The notes under the pieces are model-generated. The model was not told the DNA's origin. It searched no databases and saw only the letters and a program-made list of their open reading frames with translations. This document shows, piece after piece, positions 29,577-38,972 of a DNA stretch of 64,000 nt. The position numbers and the translations under genes are program-made. The stretch spans positions 186,001 to 250,000 of the forward strand of contig NZ_NEVK01000001.1 in assembly GCF_002261265.1 (NCBI RefSeq), in the 5' to 3' direction. How positions within the stretch are numbered: position 1 is the first letter of the stretch; every line of letters starts with the position of its first letter. This DNA is from Bordetella genomosp. 7 (GTDB lineage Bacteria; Pseudomonadota; Gammaproteobacteria; Burkholderiales; Burkholderiaceae_B).

Positions 29577-30445
29577 TGGGGCTCATCCGGCAGTTGCGTG
29601 CGATGCCGCACCAGCAGGGGGTCGTGGTCGGAGAAGCGCTTGGCCAGTTGTTCCACCACATATACCGAGCGATGCTGGCCGCCCGTGCAGCCGATGCCCA
29701 CCGTGAGATAGTTGCGCGTGTCCTGCGTGTATTGCGGAAGCCAGCGCCGCAGGTAATCGGTAATATCGTCGATCATGCGGCCCACGATATCGAAGCTCGC
29801 CAGCCATGTGGCGACGGGTTCGTCGCGCCCCGTCAGCGGACGCAACGTCCGGTCGTAATAGGGGTTGGGCAGGCAGCGCACGTCGAACACCAGGTCGGCA
29901 TCGCTGGGCACGCCGCGCTTGTAGGCAAACGACTCGAAAGTCAGCACCAGCGGCGGCCGGTCGGCCTGCACCAGGTCGCGGATCCAGGCGCGCAACTGGC
30001 CGGGGGTCAGGTCGGACGTGTCAATGACGTGCTCTTGTTCGCGCAGCGGAGCCAGCAGGTCGCGTTCGAGCGAAATGCAGTCCAGCAGCGAAGGAGCCTG
30101 CCCGCCACGCGACAGGCGGTCGGTCAGCGGATGGCGGCGGCGCGATTCGGAATAGCGCTGCGCCAGCGTGTTGGTGTTGGCGTCCAGGAATATGACGCGC
30201 AACGACGTTCCCATGGCGCGCATGGCGGTCAGCACGCCCGGCAATTCGGCCAGCTCGCCGGGCGAGCGCACGTCGATGGCAATGGCGACGCGTTCGAGGC
30301 CATCGTCGCGCGCGCCGGCCACGAATTCGCTCAGAAACCTTACCGGCAGGTTATCGATACACGTGTAGCTGGCATCTTCCAGCATGCGCAGCGCGACCGA
30401 TTTGCCGGACCCGGATATTCCAGTGATAAGGACAACACTTAGCAT
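29573..30445 (-). CDS. rapZ: RNase adapter protein RapZ (YvcJ family)
   Basis: 290-residue nucleotide-binding protein. Walker A is GISGSGKS (about 8-15). The C-terminal domain carries VGIGCTGGQHRSVYVVE, its signature. In E. coli RapZ delivers sRNA to RNase E to control GlmS; the basic C-terminal tail used there is shorter here. It is usually next to hprK in betaproteobacteria; here ~3.7 kb with two cytochrome genes and a MocR gene separate them. Confidence 0.94.
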   Translation of the reverse strand: MLSVVLITGISGSGKSVALRMLEDASYTCIDNLPVRFLSEFVAGARDDGLERVAIAIDVRSPGELAELPGVLTAMRAMGTSLRVIFLDANTNTLAQRYSESRRRHPLTDRLSRGGQAPSLLDCISLERDLLAPLREQEHVIDTSDLTPGQLRAWIRDLVQADRPPLVLTFESFAYKRGVPSDADLVFDVRCLPNPYYDRTLRPLTGRDEPVATWLASFDIVGRMIDDITDYLRRWLPQYTQDTRNYLTVGIGCTGGQHRSVYVVEQLAKRFSDHDPLLVRHRTQLPDEPQ

Positions 30446-30607
30446 GGTTTTGATTGTTGCATGAATTTGCCGCAGGGTTGGCCGCCGGTTCGCATCTGAT
30501 ATGGCCTTAAACTGTAAGACTGATCCTATACCCGAGTGCCGCGGCGGCGTAATCTAAGGTTGCCAGCGCGTCTGGCCTGCTTATTTGCCTACCCCTCTGC
30601 CTACTTG
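30446..30607. promoter_or_regulatory. rapZ-cytochrome divergent intergenic region
   Basis: About 160 bp between divergent rapZ and the cytochrome gene. An AT-richer stretch at about 30500-30530 contains TTAAAC and CCTATA, but their spacing does not give a good promoter. No clear Shine-Dalgarno precedes the cytochrome start. Confidence 0.25.
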
Positions 30608-31348
30608 ATGCCAGTATTTTCCCTTTTTTCCCGCACCGGTCGCCTGCGGCGCCAGCTGGCTGTGCTGGCTGCCGCCGTGGCCTTGTCGCATGCTGCCGCC
30701 GCGCAGGAAGGCGCGGTGCTGCAGCCCGATACCATGCAGGCGCGAGTGGCCGCCTGTACGGCCTGCCACGGTGAGCAGGGCAAGGCCGGCGCCGACGGCT
30801 ACTATCCCCGCCTGGCCGGCAAACCCGCGGACTATCTTTACCACCAGTTGCTGAACTTTCGCGACGGGCTGAGGCAGTATCGCCCCATGACTCACCTCCT
30901 GGTGGGGCTGCCCGACGACTACTTGCGGGAAATGGCCGCCTATTTCGCCGAACAGCACGTGCCGTACCCCCGGCCGGCGCGGCCGGCGGCCTCGGCCGAC
31001 ATGCTCGAACATGGCCGCACGCTGGCCCTGCAGGGCGACGCGTCGCGCGGGCTGCCCGCCTGCGTGGCCTGTCACGGCGCCGCGCTCAGCGGCCAGGCGC
31101 CGGCGATACCCGGTTTGCTGGGGCTGCCGCGCGACTACATCGGCGCGCAGATCGGCAGTTGGCAGAACGGGCTGCGCCGCGCCGCCGAGCCGGACTGCAT
31201 GGCCGATGTCGCCAGTAAGCTGACGCCCGAGGATATCGGCGCGCTTTCGGCGTGGCTGTCATCGCAGCCTGTCGTCGAGCCCTATGTGCCAGACCCGGCC
31301 GGCACGGCGGCCTTGTCCGCCGAATGCGGCAGCCAGAATCAACAGTAG
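30608..31348 (+). CDS. Diheme cytochrome c (c4-like)
   Basis: 246 residues from the ATG at 30608; an in-frame ATG at 30536 would add 24. A Sec signal (Arg-rich start, then LAVLAAAVALSHAAAA) precedes two haem-binding CxxCH motifs, CTACH and CVACH, each in a ~90-residue domain with a following Met-containing loop. It is a periplasmic electron carrier. The triheme cytochrome starts ten bases after its stop, so the two probably form one electron-transfer unit. Confidence 0.88.
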   Translation: MPVFSLFSRTGRLRRQLAVLAAAVALSHAAAAQEGAVLQPDTMQARVAACTACHGEQGKAGADGYYPRLAGKPADYLYHQLLNFRDGLRQYRPMTHLLVGLPDDYLREMAAYFAEQHVPYPRPARPAASADMLEHGRTLALQGDASRGLPACVACHGAALSGQAPAIPGLLGLPRDYIGAQIGSWQNGLRRAAEPDCMADVASKLTPEDIGALSAWLSSQPVVEPYVPDPAGTAALSAECGSQNQQ

Positions 31349-31358
31349 AAGGGCCGGC

Positions 31359-32645
31359 ATGAAACGCATCATCAAGATATCTGTGCTTGCGCTGCTGCTC
31401 GCGTGCGTGGCCGCGATTGCGGCCCTGTACTGGATGGGCACGCGCGACGACACCTCGACGGGCCGTCCCGCAGACCCCGCCGAGGCCGGACGCCAGGTCG
31501 AGCAGGGGCGGTATCTGGCGCGCCTGGGCAATTGCATGGCGTGCCATACCACGCAAGGCGGCAAAGCCTACGCCGGCGGCACCGCCATCCCCACGCGCTT
31601 TGGCACCCTTTATGGGCCTAACATCACGCCGGACCCGCGCACGGGCATCGGCCAATGGAGCGCCGACGATTTCTGGCAGGCCCTGCACAATGGCAAATCG
31701 AAGGACGGCAGCCTGTTGTACCCCGCCTTTCCGTACACGGAGTACACGCGCATGTCGCGCGCGGACTCGGACGCGCTGTACGCATACCTGCGCACGGTCG
31801 AGCCGGTGGAGCAGCCCAGCCGCGCCCATGAGCTGGATTTTCCGTACAACCAGCGCGGGCTGCTGGCCTTCTGGCGGGCCTTGTATTTCAGCCCCGGCGT
31901 GCTCGAGCCCGATCCGGGCGAGCCGGTGCCCTGGAACCGGGGGCGCTACCTGGTCGAAGGGCTGGGGCATTGCGCCGCCTGCCACGCGCCCCGCAACAGC
32001 CTGGGCGCCACGCGCGCGCAAGACGGTCTGTCGGGCGGCTTTATCGACGGCCTGGACTGGTATGCGCCGCCGCTGGACAACGCCCCGGGCACCGGGCTGG
32101 GCCACTGGAACGCGCAGGACATCGCCCAGTTGCTGCAAACCGGCATGGCCAGGCAATCCACGGCCAGCGGGCCGATGGCCGAAGTCGTGCTGGGCAGCTC
32201 CCAGTTTCTTACCGACGAAGACGCTCTGGCCATCGGGACGTATCTGAAGTCCCTGCCGGCGCCGGCCATTGCGGCGCCGGCCCAGGCGCGCGCCGCCGCT
32301 CCGGCGTTGCTGGAACATGGCGGCCGCCTGTACCAGCAGCATTGCGCGGCCTGCCACCAGGACCAGGGGCAGGGCATCGGCACGGCGTGGCCGGCGCTGG
32401 CCGGCAACCCCACCGTGACGGCGCCGCTGGCGGTCAATGCGATACGCATGGTGCTCAATGGCGGCTACGCCCCTGCCACGGCGGCCAATCCGCGTCCGCA
32501 CGGCATGCCGCCGTTCGGGCCGATGCTGAGCGACTCCGATATCGCGGCCGTGGTGTCGTATATCCGGTCCAGCTGGGGTAACCAGGCCGGCGCCGTGACC
32601 GCCTTCGACGTCAGGCGCGTGCGCGACGCATCTACGCGCAATTAG
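31359..32645 (+). CDS. Triheme cytochrome c, alcohol/sugar-dehydrogenase cytochrome subunit type
   Basis: 428 residues with an N-terminal membrane/signal segment (about 5-26) and three CxxCH sites: CMACH, CAACH and CAACH. The arrangement, including YLARLGNCMACHTTQGG and YGPNITPDPRTGIG, matches cytochrome subunits that accept electrons from membrane flavin or quinoprotein dehydrogenases. No dehydrogenase gene is adjacent, so the partner is unknown. AAGGG supplies the ribosome site. Its stop overlaps the convergent MocR gene by four bases. Confidence 0.9.
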   Translation: MKRIIKISVLALLLACVAAIAALYWMGTRDDTSTGRPADPAEAGRQVEQGRYLARLGNCMACHTTQGGKAYAGGTAIPTRFGTLYGPNITPDPRTGIGQWSADDFWQALHNGKSKDGSLLYPAFPYTEYTRMSRADSDALYAYLRTVEPVEQPSRAHELDFPYNQRGLLAFWRALYFSPGVLEPDPGEPVPWNRGRYLVEGLGHCAACHAPRNSLGATRAQDGLSGGFIDGLDWYAPPLDNAPGTGLGHWNAQDIAQLLQTGMARQSTASGPMAEVVLGSSQFLTDEDALAIGTYLKSLPAPAIAAPAQARAAAPALLEHGGRLYQQHCAACHQDQGQGIGTAWPALAGNPTVTAPLAVNAIRMVLNGGYAPATAANPRPHGMPPFGPMLSDSDIAAVVSYIRSSWGNQAGAVTAFDVRRVRDASTRN

Positions 32646-34090
32646 CCGGATGCGCCGGCGCGTGGGGCGGCGCCGCGGCGCCGCCCGGCCAGCGCGCCCA
32701 GTTCGCGCATGGCGTCTTCCATGCGGTCGTCCCAGGGGTGGCCGTAGTTCAGGCGCAACGCATGGGCAAATTGCCCGCCGGCCGAGAAAATCGGCCCCGG
32801 CGCGACGCTGATGCCGCGCGCCAGGGCGCGGCGGTGCAGGTCCAGCGCGTCGGCGGGCGCCGGCATTTCCAGCCACACGAAAAAACCGCCCTGGGGGCGC
32901 GTGACACGGGTGCCGGGCGGAAAGTAGCGCGCCACTGCGTCCAGCATGCGTTCTTGCTGCGCGGCCAGGGTGGCGCGCAGCCGGCGCAAGTGGCGGTCGT
33001 AGCCGCCCCGTTCCAGGTATCCCGCCAGCGACCCTTGCGCCGGCACCGAGGCCGACAGCGTGGTGGCCAGCTTCAGGCGCTGCACGGCCCGCGCGTAGCG
33101 GCCCGCCACCGCCCAGCCGATGCGAAACCCCGGCGCAAGGCATTTGGAGAACGACGCACAATGCAGCACCAGGCCGTCGGTGTCGTAGGCTTTGGCCGGC
33201 AGGGGCCGGGAATCGCCGAAATACAGTTCGCCATAGACGTCGTCTTCAATCAGCGGGATCTGGTGGCGCCGCAGCAGCGCCACCAGGTCGCGCTTGCCGG
33301 TTTGCGACATCAGGCTGCCCAACGGGTTCTGGAACTGGGTCATCAGCCAGCACGCCTTGGGAGAATGCCGCCGGATGGCGGCTTCCAGGGCTTGCAGGTC
33401 AATACCCTGGCGCGGGTGGGTGGGCACTTCCACAGCCTTCAGCCCGCGCTGTTCGAGCGCCTGGAGCGCGCCGTAGAACGTGGGCGACTCTACGATCACT
33501 GCATCGCCCGGCCGGGTGGTGACGTGCAGGCACAGGTTCAGCGCCTCGAGGGCGCCGGTGGTGATGACCACGTCGTCGGGCGTAACCGGCACGCCCGCCG
33601 CCCGGTAGCGCAGGGCGATCTGCCTGCGCAGGCGCGGGTAGCCGGGTGACAGGCTTTCGACGGTGTCGTGCGGGTCCAGGTGGCGCAGGTAGCCGGCCAT
33701 GGCCTGCCCCAGCTGCTCCAGCGGGAACAGCGATGCCGACGGAAAGGCCGAGCCCAGCGGCACGACTTTGCGGTCGCGCACGGATCCCAGAATATCGAAA
33801 ATGCGTTCGCTGATGGCCAGCGGCCTGGAATCGCCGCGCGGTTGCGACGTATCGGGCTCGGGCGGCAGGCTGGCCGGCAGGGCCCGCACGTAATAGCCCG
33901 AACGCGGCCGCGCCTGCACCAGGCCGCGCGCCTCGAGCAGGTAATAGGCCTGGAAGACGGTAGAAGGGCTGACGCCGCGCGTGGCGCAGGTGTCGCGCAC
34001 GGAGGGCAGCTTGTCGCCTGCCTGCAGCAGGCCTTCGCGTATGGCGCGCGCGATATCGTCGGCCAGCGCCTGGTAGCGGGTGACAGCCAT
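32642..34090 (-). CDS. MocR-type GntR regulator with PLP-dependent aminotransferase domain
   Basis: 482 residues. An N-terminal GntR winged helix (KLPSVRDTCATRGVSPSTVFQAYY split, residues 28-51) is joined to a fold-type I aminotransferase domain with the PLP lysine in SFSKCLAPGFRIG. MocR proteins usually control vitamin B6 or amino-acid genes; the target here is not evident. It starts 16 bp after the hprK stop on the same strand and may be read through from it. Confidence 0.92.
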   Translation of the reverse strand: MAVTRYQALADDIARAIREGLLQAGDKLPSVRDTCATRGVSPSTVFQAYYLLEARGLVQARPRSGYYVRALPASLPPEPDTSQPRGDSRPLAISERIFDILGSVRDRKVVPLGSAFPSASLFPLEQLGQAMAGYLRHLDPHDTVESLSPGYPRLRRQIALRYRAAGVPVTPDDVVITTGALEALNLCLHVTTRPGDAVIVESPTFYGALQALEQRGLKAVEVPTHPRQGIDLQALEAAIRRHSPKACWLMTQFQNPLGSLMSQTGKRDLVALLRRHQIPLIEDDVYGELYFGDSRPLPAKAYDTDGLVLHCASFSKCLAPGFRIGWAVAGRYARAVQRLKLATTLSASVPAQGSLAGYLERGGYDRHLRRLRATLAAQQERMLDAVARYFPPGTRVTRPQGGFFVWLEMPAPADALDLHRRALARGISVAPGPIFSAGGQFAHALRLNYGHPWDDRMEDAMRELGALAGRRRGAAPRAGASG

Positions 34091-34106
34091 GGGCCGGTGG
34101 CGTGGC

Positions 34107-35033
34107 CTATTTGCTGCTTTGCAAGATCGCCATGGCCTGGCGTTCCATGAATTCGCCCAGCGTATCGATGCCGCGCAGTTTCAGGATGGTGTTGCGCACC
34201 GCGGCTTCGACCAGCACGGCCAGGTTGCGGCCGGCGGCCACCTGCAGCATGACTTTGCGCACGGGCATGCCCAGCATGTCCTGGGTGATGTCTTGCAGGG
34301 GCAGGCGTTCGAACTTGTCTTGCGCGGTAGAGCGCACCAGGTGCACGATGAGCTTGAGCCGCATTTTGCGCCGCACGGACGTTTCGCCGAAGATGGTGCG
34401 GATGTCGAGCAGGCCCAGGCCACGCACTTCAAGCATATTCTGCAGGAGCGGGGGGCAGTGGCCTTCGATCATGCCGGGGGCGATACGCGAGAATTCGACC
34501 GCGTCGTCGGCTACCAGGCCGTGGCCGCGCGAAATCAGTTCGAGCGCAAGTTCGCTCTTGCCCAGGCCCGATTCGCCGGTGATCAGCACGCCCACGCCCA
34601 GCACGTCCATGAAGACGCCGTGCACCGTGGTGGTGGGCGCGAGCTTCTTGCCCAGGTAGATGCGCAGCAGGTCGATGAGTTGCGCGGCCGCCACGGGCGT
34701 GGACAGCAGCGGCACCTGGTGCTGGTCGCATTGGTCGATGAGATCCTGCGGCGGCGTCAGGCCGTCGGCCAGCAGGATGGCCGGCACGCCGCCGATCAGC
34801 AGTTCGTCCATGTGGTGCGTTCGGCGGCGCAGGTCGAAGCGGCTGTAGTAGGCCAGTTCTTCCTGGCCGAACACCTGTATGCGCGAGGGGTGAATGAGGT
34901 TCAGGTGGCCGATCAGGTCGGCGGCCGACATGCCGTCGTCGCGGATGGCGCGCTCTGCGGCGCCTTGTCCGGCGATCCAGGTGAAGGGGATGTTGTCGGC
35001 GTTGTCGTCGACCAGTTCCTGCACAGTCAGCAT
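34107..35033 (-). CDS. hprK: HPr kinase/phosphorylase
   Basis: 308 residues. The P-loop is Gly153-Ser160 (GESGLGKS), with the conserved HGV before it and the family signature [19 protein letters not shown] after it. HprK phosphorylates HPr of the PTS on serine. In betaproteobacteria without sugar PTS uptake it acts in a regulatory PTS with PtsN, encoded just upstream here (25-bp gap). Confidence 0.95.
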   Translation of the reverse strand: MLTVQELVDDNADNIPFTWIAGQGAAERAIRDDGMSAADLIGHLNLIHPSRIQVFGQEELAYYSRFDLRRRTHHMDELLIGGVPAILLADGLTPPQDLIDQCDQHQVPLLSTPVAAAQLIDLLRIYLGKKLAPTTTVHGVFMDVLGVGVLITGESGLGKSELALELISRGHGLVADDAVEFSRIAPGMIEGHCPPLLQNMLEVRGLGLLDIRTIFGETSVRRKMRLKLIVHLVRSTAQDKFERLPLQDITQDMLGMPVRKVMLQVAAGRNLAVLVEAAVRNTILKLRGIDTLGEFMERQAMAILQSSK

Positions 35034-35058
35034 GGCAGCGCCTCGGCGATCGGCGGGG

Positions 35059-35514
35059 TCAGCGTTGCCCCGTGGTGAGCATCCGGTGAACTTCGGCCGG
35101 GTCGGTTTCGGTGCCCAGGGCTTCGCGCAGCGCCTTGTTGGACATCAACTGGGCCAGTTCGGCCAGGATATCCAGGTGCTGCTGGGTAGCGGTTTCGGGC
35201 ACCAGCAGGCACATCAGCATGGTAACCGGCTGGCCATCGGGGGCGTCGAACGGCACCGGCTGCGCCAGGCGGAAGAACGCGGCCATGGGTTCGGACAACC
35301 CCTTGACGCGCCCGTGCGGCACCGCCACGCCCTGGCCCAGGGCCGTGGAGCCCAGGCGTTCGCGTGCAAACAGGCTGTCGAACACGACAGTCCGGGCCAG
35401 CCCGTGATGGTTTTCGAAGAGCAGCCCGGCCTGCTCGAATGCGCGTTTCTTGCTGGTGGCGGGCAAGTCGAGAACGACGTTGCCGGCGGGAAGGATGCGC
35501 GACAAATGATTCAT
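35059..35514 (-). CDS. ptsN: PTS IIA-like nitrogen-regulatory protein PtsN
   Basis: 151 residues from the ATG at 35514; an alternative ATG nine bases upstream (35523) overlaps a TATAAT sequence. The phosphorylated histidine is His67 in [14 protein letters not shown]-Ntr regulates potassium transport and other functions according to its phosphorylation state. It is followed by hprK. Confidence 0.92.
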   Translation of the reverse strand: MNHLSRILPAGNVVLDLPATSKKRAFEQAGLLFENHHGLARTVVFDSLFARERLGSTALGQGVAVPHGRVKGLSEPMAAFFRLAQPVPFDAPDGQPVTMLMCLLVPETATQQHLDILAELAQLMSNKALREALGTETDPAEVHRMLTTGQR

Positions 35515-35522
35515 GCGGTTCA

Positions 35523-35528
35523 TTATAG
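35523..35528 (-). promoter_or_regulatory. TATAAT -10-like element before ptsN
   Basis: A perfect TATAAT lies on the minus strand 9 bases before the preferred ptsN start. A possible -35 (TTTGCA, spacer 16) is upstream. If used, the transcript would be almost leaderless, so the element may be fortuitous. Confidence 0.3.
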
Positions 35529-35743
35529 GGTGTTATGCGGCAGTGCAAAATCCGCCGCGGCCGCTACCTGGTACGAACCGGCAAGCATAGTCGCATCGGC
35601 AAGGCATTGGGAAGGGGGGACTTGCCGATGCCCCGGCGGGAAAGCTGCATCTCGCGGGACATCGGGATCAGGCAGATCCGCTAGCGGGATCTAGGGTTCA
35701 AGCTCGGGTACGTGACCGGCTCGAGTCGGGGTGAGGCGCGGGA
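35529..35743. other. hpf-ptsN intergenic region
   Basis: About 215 bp on the minus strand between hpf and ptsN. It contains several short GC-rich inverted stretches (for example GCGGGA / TCCCGC around 35640-35690). No small gene was recognised. Confidence 0.4.
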
Positions 35744-36079
35744 CTACGGGGTTTGCTGCATGGCAGCGGCTTGTCGCTTCACGGACTCTGCCGAGTGGCT
35801 TTGTACCTTGTCTTTGTGCTTGAGGACCTGGCGGTCGACTTTGTCGGCCAGGAGGTCGATGGCTGCGTAAAGGTTTTCATCCACGGCTTCGCAATGGATG
35901 TCCTTGCCGCGCAGTCGCATGGTGATTTCGGCTTTATGCCGCAGGGGCTCAACCGAGAGCATGACCTGGGTATCGATCACGTGATCGAAATGCCGCAGCA
36001 CTCGCGCCAGTTTGTTCATGACATATTCCCGGATGGCCGGGGTGACGTCGAGATGACGACCGCAGATGCTCAGGTTCAT
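35744..36079 (-). CDS. hpf: Short-form ribosome hibernation promoting factor HPF
   Basis: 111 residues, the length of short HPF/YhbH, which binds the 30S subunit and promotes 100S dimers when growth stops. Family features: MNLSICGRHLDVTPAIREYV and VDENLYAAIDLLADKVDRQV. A GGAGAG ribosome site precedes the start. In many proteobacteria rpoN lies just upstream between lptB and hpf; here there is only a 218-bp gap. Confidence 0.95.
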   Translation of the reverse strand: MNLSICGRHLDVTPAIREYVMNKLARVLRHFDHVIDTQVMLSVEPLRHKAEITMRLRGKDIHCEAVDENLYAAIDLLADKVDRQVLKHKDKVQSHSAESVKRQAAAMQQTP

Positions 36080-36297
36080 AGTGCGCTCTCCTACAAAAAA
36101 GAGAAATGGGTGCGCGTATAGCGCGGGGATCGGCTGAATAGGTCTCCTGTGAAAAGGGGTTGGATGGATGGGGCGCGGCGCGCGAAACGCCGGCCTTCAG
36201 TACTAGTGTATAGACTCTGTGGGCTAAAACAAGTTGCGTCCGGGCAAGCGGGCGCGCGGCCCCGCAGGGGCCGTACAGGGGTTGCCCCCAGGTTTTG
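36080..36297. other. lptB-hpf gap; rpoN absent from its usual place
   Basis: 218 bp, no gene. Two tight hairpins lie next to the lptB stop: CGGCCCC / GGGGCCG (36257-36273) and GGGG / CCCC (36278-36288). A stretch about 36200-36230 (CTAGTGTATAGACT) may hold the hpf promoter. No fragment of sigma-54 was recognised. Confidence 0.5.
36257..36288 (-). terminator. Paired GC hairpins downstream of lptB
   Basis: Minus-strand transcription from lptB meets two perfect short stems (4 bp, then 7 bp with a three-base loop). No U tract follows, so this is only a possible terminator or mRNA-stabilising structure. Confidence 0.35.
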
Positions 36298-37086
36298 TTA
36301 CATACGGAAGTGTTCGCCCAGGTAGACGCGGCGCACGGCCGGATCGCCGACGATTTCGTCGGGCTGCCCGTCGGTAAGCACCTTGCCTTCGCTGATGATG
36401 TAGGCGCGATCGCAGATGCCCAGGGTTTCGCGCACATTGTGGTCGGTGATCAGCACACCGATGCCGCGGCCCTTCAGAAAACGCACGATGCGCTGGATTT
36501 CGATGACGGCGATGGGATCGACGCCCGCGAAGGGCTCGTCGAGCAGGATGAAGCGCGGCCGCGTGGCCAGCGCGCGAGCGATTTCGACGCGGCGCCGCTC
36601 GCCGCCCGACAGCGAGATGGCGGCGTTGCCGCGGATGTGGCCGATCTGCAATTCGTCGAGCAGGTTTTCGAGCTGCTCTTTGATCTGCCCGTCGGTAAGG
36701 CCGCGGCCGTCGGCGCCGACTTGCAATTCGAGCACGGCGCGGATGTTCTGTTCGACGCTCAGGCGCCGGAACACGGACGCGTCCTGCGGCAGGTACGACA
36801 AGCCCATGCGCGCGCGCTTGTGGATGGGCATCGCAGTGATGGGCGCATCGTCGATTTCGATGCGGCCGGCATCGGCGGGCACCAGGCCGACAATCATGTA
36901 GAAGCTGGTGGTCTTGCCCGCGCCGTTGGGGCCGAGCAGGCCGACGACTTCACCGCTGTTGACCGACAGCGAGACGTCCTGCACCACGGTGCGGCCGTTG
37001 TAGATCTTGCGCAGGCCCGTTGCGCGCAGGCTGCCCTGCTTGACGCCGGAGGCTGATGACAAGTTGGGCGGGGGAGTCTGGGTCAT
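36298..37086 (-). CDS. lptB: LPS export ABC transporter ATPase LptB
   Basis: 262 residues; ATPase of the LptB2FGC machine that extracts LPS from the inner membrane. Walker [11 protein letters not shown]-loop LPQDASVF, signature LSGGERRR, Walker [14 protein letters not shown] and H-loop ITDHNVRET are present. Start ATG at 37086, 32 bp after lptA; the protein has a ~20-residue leader before the usual LRATGLRK. Confidence 0.96.
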   Translation of the reverse strand: MTQTPPPNLSSASGVKQGSLRATGLRKIYNGRTVVQDVSLSVNSGEVVGLLGPNGAGKTTSFYMIVGLVPADAGRIEIDDAPITAMPIHKRARMGLSYLPQDASVFRRLSVEQNIRAVLELQVGADGRGLTDGQIKEQLENLLDELQIGHIRGNAAISLSGGERRRVEIARALATRPRFILLDEPFAGVDPIAVIEIQRIVRFLKGRGIGVLITDHNVRETLGICDRAYIISEGKVLTDGQPDEIVGDPAVRRVYLGEHFRM

Positions 37087-37118
37087 GAGTATGCGAAGAA
37101 GAACGGCGGGTGGGCCTT

Positions 37119-37736
37119 TCAGCCCTGCTTGGCGGCCGAGCCGCGCTTTGCGCGGCATTCGGCGATGGCGGCGTCGGCCTTGGCGCGCGGGGGAGCCAGC
37201 GAGCGCACGCGGCCGCCCGGCGCCGATGAGTTTGGCCCGCCCTGGGCCTGGTACACCCCGGTTTTTTCGTTGTAGCGGACACGTTCGCCGCGGATGGTGT
37301 CAAACGGCTTGCCGCAGATGAAGCGCGTGACGATGGCCTGGCCGATGAGGTCGAATTCGCCCTTGGTGCTGTTGTACTCGGCGCGCAGGCCCGTGCCCTC
37401 GATGACTTCGAAGCTTTCGGGCCGTTCCTGCCGGATGGTCACGATATTGCCTTTGTTGGCGGTGGCGGTGCCGAACTGGTTGCCCGCCGCGTCTTCGTGG
37501 GCTTCGAGCCGGTCGGCCGTAAGCTTCATCAGCCCGCGGGTGAGCACGACATTGCCGGTGAAAATGCTCTGGCGCTTGATGTCGTCGTAGTGCAGCGTAT
37601 CGGACAGGATCAGCGTGCTGGGTTCTTCGGCCGGCGCCGCCTGCTGCGCATGCGCGGCCGCCGCGCCCAGCAACAGGCAAGCGGACAAGGCCCTGGCGGC
37701 GAAGGAACGCATCGGGGAAATCAGTGAGTGCATCAT
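37119..37736 (-). CDS. lptA: LPS periplasmic bridge protein LptA
   Basis: 205 residues. A Sec signal ending AAAHAQ precedes an OstA/LptA beta-jellyroll domain ([21 protein letters not shown] in parts, [27 protein letters not shown]). LptA polymers carry LPS across the periplasm. The ATG at 37736 overlaps the lptC stop by ATGA. A Pro/Arg/Lys-rich tail extends past the domain. Confidence 0.93.
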   Translation of the reverse strand: MMHSLISPMRSFAARALSACLLLGAAAAHAQQAAPAEEPSTLILSDTLHYDDIKRQSIFTGNVVLTRGLMKLTADRLEAHEDAAGNQFGTATANKGNIVTIRQERPESFEVIEGTGLRAEYNSTKGEFDLIGQAIVTRFICGKPFDTIRGERVRYNEKTGVYQAQGGPNSSAPGGRVRSLAPPRAKADAAIAECRAKRGSAAKQG

Positions 37737-38350
37737 GGCGAGGCCTGGGTTGATTCGCCCGAGGGGCGCGTGCGGGTATCGGAGCCGGCGATCTCGACGT
37801 CGGTGGAAGCCGACACCTGGAGCTGCCGGGTAGCGTTGTTGTACCGCATGCCGGTGCCGCTCATGCGGGAATTTCCCTTGACCACGACGGCCGGCAGGTC
37901 GGTATAGATGACGTCTTCGTCGGGCAGGATGATGAGCTGCTTGCTGCGCACGTCGAGCGCGTCGTTGTTGGCGTCGGCCCGGCGATGCACATGGGCGTTG
38001 CCGTTCATGACGATGCGCACGCCGCCGCGCTCCATGATGGCGGTATCGGACGTGGCCACCGTAATGGGGTTGTTTTCTTGCTGGCCGACGGCGCGGGGGG
38101 CCGTGACGTGATAGGAATCGTCGTCGGGGAAGTGTTCGGCATAGGTGCCTTCCAGCCGGTTGACGGGCTTGCCGGTGGCGTCGGTGCGCAGCATGACGAA
38201 ATCGCGCGCCCATGAGTCCATTTCGTGGGTCAGCCTGCGCGGCGGATCGATAGGAATGGCGCGCTGGGCGTAGTCGGCCGCCCACCACGTGCCGACCACG
38301 ATGGCGATCAGCAGTACCAGGGCGATCAGGGCCGGGAAGCGTTCTTTCAT
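37733..38350 (-). CDS. lptC: LPS export protein LptC
   Basis: 205 residues. One N-terminal membrane helix (about 8-25) anchors a periplasmic LptC jellyroll domain. Typical segments are YAEHFPDDDSYHVTAPRA and LDVRSKQLIILPDEDVIYTD. LptC passes LPS from LptB2FG to LptA. It lies ten bases after kdsC and overlaps lptA. Confidence 0.93.
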   Translation of the reverse strand: MKERFPALIALVLLIAIVVGTWWAADYAQRAIPIDPPRRLTHEMDSWARDFVMLRTDATGKPVNRLEGTYAEHFPDDDSYHVTAPRAVGQQENNPITVATSDTAIMERGGVRIVMNGNAHVHRRADANNDALDVRSKQLIILPDEDVIYTDLPAVVVKGNSRMSGTGMRYNNATRQLQVSASTDVEIAGSDTRTRPSGESTQASP

Positions 38351-38360
38351 GCCTGAGGCG

Positions 38361-38972
38361 TTATTGGATGGCGCCGGGGCCGAGCAGGCCGGGCGCCGTC
38401 ATGAAGGCGCCCAGGCGGCCTTGCGAGGCCAGCAGCAGGTCGCAGCATTCGCGCACGGCGCCGCTGCCGCCAGGCTGCGAGGCCACCCAGTGGGCTGCCT
38501 GCGCAATATAGCCCGGCGCATTGGCCACGCTGGCGGCGAATCCGGCGCGTTGCAGGGCCGGCAGGTCGATGATGTCATCGCCCATGAAGCCGGTCTGGTT
38601 CAGTTCGACCCCATGGCGCTGGGCAAGTTCCGCCAGCGCTGCGCCCTTGTCGCGCACCCCCTGCAGGACCTCGGCAATGCCCAGTTCGGCGGCACGGCGG
38701 TCGACGATGGGGCCCGACCGGCCCGTGACCAGGGCGACTTTCAGCCCGCCCTCGAGCAGCAGGCGCAGCCCATGGCCGTCGTGCGCATGGAAACGCTTGA
38801 ACAGTTCGCCGCTTTCGCCGTAATACAGGCTGCCGTCGGTGAGCACGCCATCGACGTCGAACACCATCAGGCGAACGGCGGCGGCGCGCTCGCGCACGGC
38901 CGGCGAAATGCGGGCCAGGACCAGCGCTTCGGCCGGGTGGGGAGAGAGATTGTGAGGTGGTGTCATGGTCAT
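38361..38972 (-). CDS. kdsC: 3-deoxy-D-manno-octulosonate 8-phosphate phosphatase KdsC
   Basis: 203-residue HAD phosphatase of Kdo synthesis. The nucleophile motif is Asp39-Val-Asp41 (FDVDGVLTDGSLYY). ALVTGRS and GDDIIDLP are motifs II and IV. The ATG at 38972 overlaps the kdsD stop by ATGA; another ATG is two codons downstream. Confidence 0.95.
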   Translation of the reverse strand: MTMTPPHNLSPHPAEALVLARISPAVRERAAAVRLMVFDVDGVLTDGSLYYGESGELFKRFHAHDGHGLRLLLEGGLKVALVTGRSGPIVDRRAAELGIAEVLQGVRDKGAALAELAQRHGVELNQTGFMGDDIIDLPALQRAGFAASVANAPGYIAQAAHWVASQPGGSGAVRECCDLLLASQGRLGAFMTAPGLLGPGAIQ

